This document shows positions 28,267 through 36,127 of a DNA stretch of 64,000 nucleotides, in pieces. The notes beneath the pieces were generated by a model, which was given only the letters and a program-made list of their open reading frames with translations, searched no databases and was not told the origin of the DNA. The number at the start of each line of letters is the position of its first letter. The first letter of the stretch is position 1. The stretch covers positions 1-64,000 of the forward strand of contig MFFN01000007.1 in assembly GCA_001777915.1 (NCBI GenBank). Direction: 5' to 3'. The translations under genes and the position numbers were made by a program. This DNA comes from Candidatus Edwardsbacteria bacterium RifOxyA12_full_54_48 (lineage in GTDB: Bacteria; Edwardsbacteria; AC1; EtOH8).

Positions 28267-28293
28267 TATGGTGGCGACAGAATCAATCGTCAA
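28265..28293 (-). promoter_or_regulatory. Sigma-70 promoter reading toward the kinase gene
   Basis: On the minus strand, TTGACG (28293-28288), 17 bp, then CATAAT (28270-28265); each box matches five of six. The start near 28258 gives a leader of about 265 nt containing the inverted repeat. Confidence 0.5.
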
Positions 28294-28350
28294 TATATCA
28301 TAATATTCAAGCTATTGTTATATAATAAGTTAAAAAAGTAAAATTAATTC

Positions 28351-28366
28351 TGGTATGAAAAATGCT
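28351..28366 (+). promoter_or_regulatory. Candidate sigma-54 (-24/-12) promoter for the secreted protease
   Basis: TGGTATGAAAAATGCT. The GG (28352-28353) and GC (28364-28365) have exactly the spacing of the consensus TGGCACG-N4-TTGCT, and 10 of the 12 informative positions fit if Y and R are allowed. The predicted start near 28377 lies about 35 nt before the ATG. A sigma-54 activator is encoded in the neighbouring divergent operon. Confidence 0.55.
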
Positions 28367-28411
28367 TATATTCTGACATAACAATAATAACATCAAAAAG
28401 GGGTAGTACAA

Positions 28412-31400
28412 ATGAAAAAGGTAGGTTTACTGGTAGCGGCCGTCATTATTCTGGCCGGATTGGCATCAGCCCAGACCACCATCTTCTCAGACAACATGAC
28501 CGGCTTCCCCACGGGTTGGACGCTTTCGCCCACCACCGGTGGCTGGACCAAGACCTCCACCAAGTATTACAGTTCATCCTACAGCGCCATGTGCGACAAT
28601 GTCAGTCCTTACGGGGCCAACCAGAACAATTATATAACCAAAACGGTCAGCCTATCGGGATATAGCAACGTCGCCCTGAAATTCTACATCTGGCAGTACA
28701 GCGAGAGCGGCTACGACTATATCCGGGTGCAGTACCTGGTGGGCAGCACCTGGACCACCGCCTGGCAGAGGGCCGGCAGCTATCAGTCTTGGGCCCAGCA
28801 GTCGGTCAGCATTCCCAACACCGCCACCCAGGTCCGATTTTATTTCAACTCCGACGGCAGCGTCCAGAACACCGGGGTGTACATCGATGACGTGGTCCTT
28901 ACCGGGACAGCGGCCACCGTTACCCAGAATGATGCCGGGACTGGCACCGATGCCGGCAACACCATAGCCACCGCTACCACGGTAAATCCGGGTTCGTGGA
29001 CCGGCTGTTATTTGGATGCCACTGATCGAAACGACTATTACAAGTTTAACGTTACCGCGGGCCAGGTAATCAAACTAAAAGTAACCCCGCCCTCAACGGC
29101 CGACTACGACCTCTATCTGCATAACACATCGCAGACCCAGGTTGGCGCCAGCACCCAGGGAACCGGCTTGGTTGACTCCATTGTCTACACCGCCACCACT
29201 ACCGGCTACTGGTATTGCCGGGCCTACGAATACAGCGGCACCGGCAACTACTCATTGCTGATCTCGGTGAGCGGCGGGACCACCCCGACAACGATTCTGG
29301 CGATCAACACGACCTCGTGGGCGCCGGTGGCGGCGGGCGGGACCAGCTCGGCAGTCAGCGTGACCAACAGCGGCACGAGCGGCAGCGTGATCGCCTACAC
29401 GGTGTCCGACAACGCCACTTGGCTGACCACCTCGGCCGCCAGCGGCAATACCCCGGGCAGCTTCACCATGACGGCCTCGGCCAACACCGGTGCGGCGCGA
29501 AGCGCCACGGTCACTGTGGCCGCGACCGGCCAGACCTCCAAGACCATCACCGTCAACCAGGCGGCAGCCAGCACCGGCGGAGCTGAATGGACCGTCATGA
29601 TCTACCTGAACGCCGACAACAACCTGGAGACCGACGGGATCAACGATTTTCTGGAGATGGCCGCCGCCTCATACAGTTCGGGCAAGATCAACGTCATCGT
29701 TCAGATGGACCGGGCCTCGGGCTACGCCACCACCTATGAGAATTGGACCGGCTGCAAGCGTTTCAAGATCGCCAGCGGGATGACCCCCACTGCGGCCTAC
29801 CAGATATCGGACCTGGGCGAGGTGGACATGGGCAGTCCCACCACCCTGGTCAACTTTGCCACCTGGGCCATCCAGAACTACCCGGCCAACCGCTATTCCC
29901 TGGTTATGTGGGATCACGGCGACGGCTGGTACAAGACCGATGCCAGCCCCATCAAGGGCTTCTCCAACGACGACTCTCACGGTTCGGTGATCGGCATAGC
30001 CAACGGCGAATTCGCCAGCGCCATGGCCCAGATCAAGACCGCCCTGGGCCGGAACCTGGACCATATCGGCTGGGATGCCTGCCTGATGGGCATGTGGGAG
30101 GTGCTGGACATATCCCGCAATTACGCCAACGTGGCCAACGTCTCCGAGGAGACCGAGGGGGCCGCCGGCTGGTATTACACCACCTGGCTGAACGTCATGA
30201 ACACCACCCCCACCACCAGCGCCATTGACATGGGCAAAGCCATCATCAACGGCACCACTCAATCGACCCTGTCGGTGGTGGACCTGACCCTGATCTCCAA
30301 TCTGACCACCAAGGTCAACACCCTGGCCACCGAGCTGATGGCGACCCGGGGGGCCGGCCTGGGCGCCAGCATCAGCACGGCGCTTAACAATACCCTCAAG
30401 TTCTCCACCAGCTATTTTTCATATCACATAGATCTGTCCGACTTCGCCGCCAAGGTCAAGGCCGCCATCACCACCCGGCCCACCCTGACCACCGCCTGCG
30501 ACAACGTCATCAGCGCGGTGACCTCGGCGGTCAAACTGTACAAGAACTCCTCCACCTACGCCAATGCCCGGGGCATCGCGGTCTATCACTGCAAGATCGA
30601 CGGCTCCAATTACGATACCGCCTACAACAGCCTGCCCATCGCCTCCAGCACGGTGTGGGATGAGTACATCAAGGGCGGCTCCAGCGGCGGAACCACCGCA
30701 AATTACACCAAGAGCACCGCCACCTACAGCTGGGATGCCTCGGCCACCACGGCCACCGGCCTGACCGGGGACGACCAGAGCGTCAGCAAGTCCATCGGTT
30801 TTGCCTTCAACTTCTACGGCACCAGCTATACCACCGTCAACATCTGTTCCAACGGGTTCCTCAATTTCGGCACCAGCTCCACCGCCTACACTCCGGCCGC
30901 CATCCCCAACACTGCGGCCCCCAACGCCCTGATCGCCGGCTTGTGGAGGGACCTTAACGTATCGGGCGGCGGAACCATCACCTACTACTCTTCGGCCACC
31001 AAATTCGTGGTGTCATTCAACGCCGTCAAGAACTACTCCAACACCAGCCTGCAAACCTTCCAGATGATCCTGACCCCCGACGGCAAGATCAAGATCCAGT
31101 GGGGTGGCATCACCACCGAGACCTATGCTTCGGGGGTGGAGAACCAGGGCGGCACGCTGGGCGTGGCGGCCACCGCCGCGGCCAATTCGGCGGCGCTGTT
31201 CACCCCGCCGGCGGCCTGGAGCAGCCCGATCAATGAGAATGAATTGGAGACCAGGCTCAATCCGCAGGGGATGCCGCTATCCAACCAGCTGTTCCAGAAC
31301 GCCCCCAATCCGGTCAGATATAAAACCCTGATCGCCTTCCAATTGGAGAAGCCGGGCGCTGTTTCCCTGAAGATCTACAATCTCAACGGACAGCTGGTCA

Positions 31401-31555
31401 GAACCCTGGCCTCGGGGCAGCATAATTCCGGATATCATCAGGCCATGTGGGACGCCAAGGATGATGCCGGAAGGAAGGTGGCTGACGGAGTATATATCTA
31501 TAAGCTGGCCTGCGGCGAGTTCAACCACGCCAAAAAAATGGTGCTGGTCAAATAA
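28412..31555 (+). CDS. Secreted clostripain-family (C11) cysteine protease with accessory domains and C-terminal sorting domain
   Basis: 1047 residues. Signal peptide about 1-21 (ends ASAQ). In order: a carbohydrate-binding-like or MAM-like beta domain (25-165), a pre-peptidase C-terminal domain (about 175-290, with YYKFNVTAGQ and DYDLYLHN), a BACON-like Ig domain (about 295-390), the C11 peptidase (about 393-750), a beta domain (765-940) and a FlgD-like sorting domain (last 85 residues, NAPNPVRYKTLIAFQL). The catalytic dyad is visible as His502 in WDHGDGW and Cys557 in WDACLMG. Clostripains cleave after Arg or Lys; the S1 specificity here is unknown. AAGGGG precedes the ATG. Expression may need sigma-54. 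Confidence 0.9.
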   Translation: MKKVGLLVAAVIILAGLASAQTTIFSDNMTGFPTGWTLSPTTGGWTKTSTKYYSSSYSAMCDNVSPYGANQNNYITKTVSLSGYSNVALKFYIWQYSESGYDYIRVQYLVGSTWTTAWQRAGSYQSWAQQSVSIPNTATQVRFYFNSDGSVQNTGVYIDDVVLTGTAATVTQNDAGTGTDAGNTIATATTVNPGSWTGCYLDATDRNDYYKFNVTAGQVIKLKVTPPSTADYDLYLHNTSQTQVGASTQGTGLVDSIVYTATTTGYWYCRAYEYSGTGNYSLLISVSGGTTPTTILAINTTSWAPVAAGGTSSAVSVTNSGTSGSVIAYTVSDNATWLTTSAASGNTPGSFTMTASANTGAARSATVTVAATGQTSKTITVNQAAASTGGAEWTVMIYLNADNNLETDGINDFLEMAAASYSSGKINVIVQMDRASGYATTYENWTGCKRFKIASGMTPTAAYQISDLGEVDMGSPTTLVNFATWAIQNYPANRYSLVMWDHGDGWYKTDASPIKGFSNDDSHGSVIGIANGEFASAMAQIKTALGRNLDHIGWDACLMGMWEVLDISRNYANVANVSEETEGAAGWYYTTWLNVMNTTPTTSAIDMGKAIINGTTQSTLSVVDLTLISNLTTKVNTLATELMATRGAGLGASISTALNNTLKFSTSYFSYHIDLSDFAAKVKAAITTRPTLTTACDNVISAVTSAVKLYKNSSTYANARGIAVYHCKIDGSNYDTAYNSLPIASSTVWDEYIKGGSSGGTTANYTKSTATYSWDASATTATGLTGDDQSVSKSIGFAFNFYGTSYTTVNICSNGFLNFGTSSTAYTPAAIPNTAAPNALIAGLWRDLNVSGGGTITYYSSATKFVVSFNAVKNYSNTSLQTFQMILTPDGKIKIQWGGITTETYASGVENQGGTLGVAATAAANSAALFTPPAAWSSPINENELETRLNPQGMPLSNQLFQNAPNPVRYKTLIAFQLEKPGAVSLKIYNLNGQLVRTLASGQHNSGYHQAMWDAKDDAGRKVADGVYIYKLACGEFNHAKKMVLVK

Positions 31556-31579
31556 AATAACCTCCTGAAGTTAAGAACA

Positions 31580-31606
31580 AAAGGGCCGTTAGTTGCGGCC
31601 CTTTTT
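31580..31606 (+). terminator. Rho-independent terminator after the protease gene
   Basis: AAAGGGCCG pairs with CGGCCCTTT around loop TTAGTTG, followed by a T run (31602-31606). Confidence 0.85.
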
Positions 31607-31664
31607 AATTTTCCCAAGTTTGACCCGGAAATTTCAACTTTCGCTTTATTAAAATTAATTTCTA

Positions 31665-31673
31665 TGCTATAAT
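31665..31673 (+). promoter_or_regulatory. Extended -10 promoter positioned for a leaderless transcript
   Basis: TGCTATAAT is a perfect extended -10. Its end lies 6 bp before ATG 31680, so transcription should begin on or next to the start codon. No good -35 is seen, as is common with extended -10 promoters. Confidence 0.6.
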
Positions 31674-31679
31674 TTCCTT

Positions 31680-32858
31680 ATGAGAATACTTCACATAGTC
31701 ACCGCTTTCCCCCGGGACGAAAAGGACATCATCACCCCCTGGCTGATAGAGATGCTGCGGCATTACCCGGCGCACGGCCTGGAGGCGGAGATATTCACTT
31801 CGTCCTACCAGGGCCTGGGCGAACAGATGGTCCACGGGCTGCCGGTGCACCGCTTCCGTTATTTCTTCAAACGCTGGGAGAACCTGACCCACGAGGAGAC
31901 CACCCCGGACCGCATGAAAAGATCCCTGCTGTACAAGATCATGCCGGCTTTCTACATCATTGGCGGAATGATCGGGATCGTTAAACTGTTAAGAAAAAGC
32001 CAATACGATGCGGTCCATGTCCACTGGCCGCTGCCGCATGCCGTGTTCGGCTGGGCGGCCAAAACATTCTTCGGACTGCCGGTGGTCACCACCTTCTACG
32101 GGGTGGAGCTGCGCTGGGTGAAGCGCTCCATGCCTCTGCTGAAAGGTTTTCTGGCCTGGTCGGCCCGGATGTCGGATAAAGTTGTGGCCATCTCCAACTA
32201 TACCGCCGGCGAGGTCAGGGAGCTGGCCGATGTGCCGGTGGAGGTGATCCCCTATACCATCAGCCTGCCGGAGAACCAGGAATTTTCACAGCCTCCGGCC
32301 GGTCCCAAGATCATCCTTTCGGTCAGCAGATTGGTGGAACGCAAGGGCATCATCTATCTGATAGACGCCCTTAAATATCTGCCGCAGGAATTGGAGGTCC
32401 ATCTGGCCATCATCGGCGACGGCCCGGAGAGGGAACGTTTGAAGGAGAGGGCCCTGTCACAGAATCTGGGGCGAAAGATAAGCCTGCCCGGCTGGGTCAG
32501 CGAGGCGGAACTGGAGAGCGCCTACCGCAATGCTTCGGTGTTCGTTCTGCCGGCCATCATAGATTCCAAGGGCGATACCGAGGGTCTGGGGGTGGTCATC
32601 CTGGAGGCCATGAATTACAAGGTGCCGGCCATCGGCAGCGATCTGGGCGGGATCACTGACATTATAATAGATGAAGAAACAGGTTTGTTAGTGCCGGAGA
32701 AGGATCCCCAGGCTCTGGCCAGGGCAATTACCAGGATATTGACAGATGAGGACCTAAGAACTAAAGTTGTCGAGGGAGCCTATCAACATTTAAAGCGTAA
32801 CTTTAGTTGGGATAACATATTAGAGAAATGGGTGAGAATCTATAAAGGTCTTGAGTAG
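31680..32858 (+). CDS. Glycosyltransferase family 4 (GT-B fold)
   Basis: 392 residues. Transfers a sugar from a nucleotide donor, probably for cell-surface polysaccharide or LPS. The N-terminal Rossmann half starts MRILHIVTAFPRDEKDIITP. The C-terminal half has the donor-site segment EGLGVVILEAMNYKVPAIGS and GGITDIIIDEETGLLVP, typical of retaining GT4 enzymes. Acceptor and donor cannot be told. There is no Shine-Dalgarno; a TATAAT box sits so close that the mRNA is probably leaderless. It is a single-gene unit between two terminators. Confidence 0.88.
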   Translation: MRILHIVTAFPRDEKDIITPWLIEMLRHYPAHGLEAEIFTSSYQGLGEQMVHGLPVHRFRYFFKRWENLTHEETTPDRMKRSLLYKIMPAFYIIGGMIGIVKLLRKSQYDAVHVHWPLPHAVFGWAAKTFFGLPVVTTFYGVELRWVKRSMPLLKGFLAWSARMSDKVVAISNYTAGEVRELADVPVEVIPYTISLPENQEFSQPPAGPKIILSVSRLVERKGIIYLIDALKYLPQELEVHLAIIGDGPERERLKERALSQNLGRKISLPGWVSEAELESAYRNASVFVLPAIIDSKGDTEGLGVVILEAMNYKVPAIGSDLGGITDIIIDEETGLLVPEKDPQALARAITRILTDEDLRTKVVEGAYQHLKRNFSWDNILEKWVRIYKGLE

Positions 32859-32888
32859 CTGTTTGTTAAAAACAGGTATAAAATTCAC

Positions 32889-32918
32889 TAAAAACGACAG
32901 TTTTTTACTGTCGTTTTT
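32889..32918 (+). terminator. Rho-independent terminator after the glycosyltransferase gene
   Basis: TAAAAACGACAGT pairs with ACTGTCGTTTTTA around a T-rich loop, ending in a T run. A sequence of about 100 bp without genes follows before the nrdR promoter. Confidence 0.8.
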
Positions 32919-33020
32919 ATATTATTGTCATACAATATGTTATAAATCTGTTTATGCAAAAGGGATACCAAAAAGAATAAAAAAAGTCATTAAATATCAC
33001 CTCCAGGGCTGATTTTAGGC

Positions 33021-33049
33021 TTGACATCAGGCCATATATGGTGCATAAT
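33021..33049 (+). promoter_or_regulatory. nrdR promoter with a palindrome between the boxes
   Basis: TTGACA (33021-33026), 17 bp, CATAAT (33044-33049). The spacer holds the palindrome CCATATATGG (33032-33041) followed by TG. The ATATAT core and the right-hand GTG match the consensus NrdR box (ACACWATATATWGTGT), but the left half is poor. Autoregulation by NrdR is plausible. Confidence 0.65.
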
Positions 33050-33081
33050 TACCCCCTTGCCACAAAATAAAGGGGTACGTC

Positions 33082-33555
33082 ATGAAATGTCCAGCCTGTT
33101 CTTTCCCCAAGGACAAGGTGATCGACTCCCGCTTATGTAAGGATGGCCAGGCCATTCGCCGCCGCAGGGAATGCCTGCAGTGCCATCGCCGTTACACCAC
33201 CTACGAGTACATAGAATCAGCCCTGATGGTCGTAAAAAAGGACGGCCGGCGGGAGGCTTTTGACCACCAGAAGCTTATTTCCGGCATCCGCCGGGCGGTG
33301 GAGAAGAGGCCCATCAGCATCGACGCCCTGGAGAGGATGGTTGAGACCATCGAGAACGAACTCCAGGCGGGGGGTCATAACGAGGTACCGGCCGACGTCA
33401 TCGGGGAACATGTGATGAAGCATCTCCAGGAGCTGGACGGGGTGGCCTACGTGCGTTTTGCCTCGGTCTACCGTTCCTTCCGCGAGGTGTCCGAATTCGC
33501 CGATGCGGCCAAGTCATTCGCCGAAAAAACCCAGCAAAAAAATATAAAAAAGTGA
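33082..33555 (+). CDS. nrdR: Transcriptional repressor NrdR
   Basis: 157 residues. The N-terminal zinc ribbon uses Cys3, Cys6, Cys31 and Cys34 (MKCPAC and ECLQC). An ATP-cone domain (about 48-138) starts VVKKDGRREAFDHQKLISG. NrdR senses ATP/dATP and represses ribonucleotide reductase genes in bacteria. It lies 7 bp upstream of nrdD, as expected for a regulator of that operon. AAGGGGTA precedes the ATG. Confidence 0.96.
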   Translation: MKCPACSFPKDKVIDSRLCKDGQAIRRRRECLQCHRRYTTYEYIESALMVVKKDGRREAFDHQKLISGIRRAVEKRPISIDALERMVETIENELQAGGHNEVPADVIGEHVMKHLQELDGVAYVRFASVYRSFREVSEFADAAKSFAEKTQQKNIKK

Positions 33556-33562
33556 GGGAGCA

Positions 33563-35992
33563 ATGCCAGATAAAAACCGTGAGCTACTAGCCAGCCCGTC
33601 CACCCCCGAAACCCAGGAGCCTCCCCGCTTTTTATTTGCCGGAGAGAAGATCAAAGACCTGCACAGCTCTCTGGCCAACAAGATGTTCCATTTGGTCCAG
33701 AAGCGCAACGGCAATATAGTCAATTTCGACAAACGCAAGATCACCGAGGCCATCTTCAAGGCCGCCCAGGCGGTGGGCGGCACGGACAGCAGCGTCTCCG
33801 GGAACCTGGCCGACGAGGTGGTGCTCTTTTTGTATTCCTCCAAGGGCGATCATCTGCCCAACGTGGAACAGGTTCAGGATGCCGTGGAAAAAATCCTGAT
33901 AGAACGCGGCCATGCCAAGACCGCCAAGGCCTATATTCTTTACCGCGACCAGCGGTCCAAGATCCGCCAGCAGAAGATCGTTGCCAGGCCCGATTCGGCA
34001 GAAGCCGGAAAGGAACAGGACGCCACCGATCTGGCGCTGTTCGTCCGGGTGTCGGACGACAACATCGTCCAGTGGGACCGGGAGAGGATCATCAGCGCCC
34101 TTAAAAAGGAGGCCGGGGTGGCCGAGGATATAGCCCACAAGATCGCCCGGGAGGTGGAGGACCAGATCATCAGCGCCAAGGTCAAGCGCCTGACCTCGTC
34201 CCTGGTCCGGGAACTGGTGGATGCCAAACTGGTGGAGCATGGCCTGGAGGAGGCCCGCAAGAAGCACTCCCGGCTGGGGCTTCCCCTGTTCGACGTGGAG
34301 AAGATCCTGACCGACCGCAACCGGGAGAACGCCAACATCCCCCACAATCCCGAGGCCACCAACATGTCGCTGGCCGAGACCATCAACAAGCAGTATGCCC
34401 TGGCCAAGGTCTTCTCCCAGGAGGTGGCCGATGCCCACTCCCGGGGCGATATTCACCTGCACGACCTGGGATTCATCAACCGGCCCTACTGTTCCGGGCA
34501 GAGCCTGGAATATGTCAAAAAATTCGGCCTGTCCCTGCCCAATGCCCTGTCCATCGCCAAGCCTGCCCGGCATGCCGACACCCTGCTGGCCCACATGGTA
34601 AAGTTCTCGGCCGCCCTGCAGGGGCATTTTGCCGGGGCCATCGGCTGGGATGCCGTCAATGTCTTCTTCGCCCCGTATCTGGTGGGCATGTCCGACCGCG
34701 ACATGCAGCAGCTGGCCCAGATGATGATCTTTGAATACAGCCAGCAGTCGGTGGCCCGGGGCGGCCAGGCCATCTTCTCCGACCTGAACATCTACTGGGA
34801 GACCCCAAAGCATTTCGAGAACGTCCCGGCCATAGGCCCGGGCGGCGAGTATACCGGAAAGAAATACGGCGATTATCTAAAGGAGTCCCAGCGCTTCGCC
34901 TGGGCCCTGTTCGATGTCTACAAGGGGGGAGACGGCACCGGGCGTCCCTTCTTCTTTCCCAAGCCCCAGGTCCACATCACCGAAAAATTCTACCTGACGC
35001 CCGGCCATCTGGATTTCCTCAACCATATCTCCCAGGTGGCGGCCGAGAAGGGCAACACCTATTTCGTGTTCGACCGGGGCGAGACCGCCAAGATATCCGA
35101 ATGCTGCCGGCTGGCCTTCAAGCTGGAGGAGTCCGATCTGCAGGACGCCCACTTCCCCTGGAAGATGAGATATTCCGCCCTGCAGAACATCACTTTGAAC
35201 CTGCCGCGCATCGCCTACCTGGCCAAGGGCGACACCAGCGCCCTGTTCAAAAAGATGGATGACTTCCTGCACCTCTCCGCCAAGGGCCACATTCAAAAGC
35301 GCAAGTTCATCGAAAAGCTGATGTCCCTGAAAGACCAGGGTCCGCTGGCACTGCTGGCCATGGAGAAGGACGGGGAGTCCTATCTGCGCCTGCCCCGGGT
35401 GTCGTTCCTTATAGGCATGCTGGGCCTGAACGAGATGGTCCAGATCCACACCGGCCAGGAGATGCACCAATCAACCGAGGCCTTCAAGTTCGGGTTGAAG
35501 GTCATCGCCTACCTGCATCTAAAGACCAAGGAGCTGGCCAAGGAATACAACATGAAGTTCGTACTGGAGCAGACCCCGGCCGAGAGCACCGCCTTCCGCT
35601 TTGCCAAGCTGGACCTGGAGCAATTCCCCAAGGAGGCCGAGAAGGTGGTCAAGGGCAACCTCAAGGATAATTCGGTCTATTACACCAACTCCACCTATCT
35701 GAACGTCTCTCATGCGGTCAACCCCATCGACCGGGTCAAGCAGGAGGGCAAGTTCCACGACATGATCGAGGCCGGGGCCCTGACCCATATCTGGATCGCC
35801 GATTCCCATCCTTCCCCGGAATCCATCGCCAATTTTGTCACCAAGACCTTCCGCCACACCCGCAATGCCCAGATCGCCTTCTCGCCGGAGTTCACCACCT
35901 GCAACGTCTGCAGCAAGGTCTACCGGGGCCTGATGGACGAGTGCCCGCACTGCAGCGGGAAGAGGGTCAGCGGGATTGAACGGATAAAGTAG
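33563..35992 (+). CDS. nrdD: Anaerobic ribonucleoside-triphosphate reductase, catalytic part lacking the glycyl-radical segment
   Basis: 809 residues. Makes dNTPs from NTPs without oxygen. After an N-terminal extension of about 40 residues there are two ATP cones (starting near VQKRNGNIVNFDKRK and VSDDNIVQWDRERI) for allosteric control of activity. The ten-stranded barrel carries the expected Cys in NRPYCSGQSLEYV and SECCRLAF. At the C-terminus the zinc site is complete (Cys780, Cys783, Cys794, Cys797). The protein then stops at SGIERIK, where family members continue into the radical motif RVxGY plus about 25 more residues. The missing piece is encoded separately at 39182-39469. No frameshift that would restore the motif is seen after the stop. 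Confidence 0.93.
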   Translation: MPDKNRELLASPSTPETQEPPRFLFAGEKIKDLHSSLANKMFHLVQKRNGNIVNFDKRKITEAIFKAAQAVGGTDSSVSGNLADEVVLFLYSSKGDHLPNVEQVQDAVEKILIERGHAKTAKAYILYRDQRSKIRQQKIVARPDSAEAGKEQDATDLALFVRVSDDNIVQWDRERIISALKKEAGVAEDIAHKIAREVEDQIISAKVKRLTSSLVRELVDAKLVEHGLEEARKKHSRLGLPLFDVEKILTDRNRENANIPHNPEATNMSLAETINKQYALAKVFSQEVADAHSRGDIHLHDLGFINRPYCSGQSLEYVKKFGLSLPNALSIAKPARHADTLLAHMVKFSAALQGHFAGAIGWDAVNVFFAPYLVGMSDRDMQQLAQMMIFEYSQQSVARGGQAIFSDLNIYWETPKHFENVPAIGPGGEYTGKKYGDYLKESQRFAWALFDVYKGGDGTGRPFFFPKPQVHITEKFYLTPGHLDFLNHISQVAAEKGNTYFVFDRGETAKISECCRLAFKLEESDLQDAHFPWKMRYSALQNITLNLPRIAYLAKGDTSALFKKMDDFLHLSAKGHIQKRKFIEKLMSLKDQGPLALLAMEKDGESYLRLPRVSFLIGMLGLNEMVQIHTGQEMHQSTEAFKFGLKVIAYLHLKTKELAKEYNMKFVLEQTPAESTAFRFAKLDLEQFPKEAEKVVKGNLKDNSVYYTNSTYLNVSHAVNPIDRVKQEGKFHDMIEAGALTHIWIADSHPSPESIANFVTKTFRHTRNAQIAFSPEFTTCNVCSKVYRGLMDECPHCSGKRVSGIERIK

Positions 35993-36003
35993 GTCCGGCA
36001 GAA

Positions 36004-36099
36004 GTATTCAGTATACAGGAGACAGTATACTGTAGGGGCGAAGTCTCTTCGCCCCGGGCCTAATCCAGATAATAGTGCGAAGTCCCTTCGCCCGGACCC
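36004..36099 (+). repeat. Direct repeat flanking the CreD-like gene, left copy
   Basis: About 95 bp, starting GTATTCAGTATACAGGAGAC. It contains the hairpin GGGGCGAAG TCT CTTCGCCCC (36034-36054) and a second GAAG/CTTC element. A similar copy lies at 37403-37492. No coding potential. Confidence 0.75.
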
Positions 36100-36127
36100 A
36101 AATGATGCAGTTCAGCAAGGAGTGATC

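Noticed and set aside
28051-28411. CRISPR array in the AT-rich intergenic region
   Set aside because: There are only two copies of a 16-bp repeat with no regular spacers, and no cas gene is nearby. No CRISPR array was seen anywhere in the window.
33632-34813. 393-codon minus-strand open frame inside nrdD
   Set aside because: Antisense shadow of nrdD. His/Gln/Gly-rich with no recognisable domain.
35993-36060. Frameshift that could extend NrdD into a glycyl-radical motif
   Set aside because: I read the sequence after the stop in the other frames; none encodes RVxGY or the conserved tail. The motif is found intact in the 39182-39469 gene, so a real split is more likely than an error.
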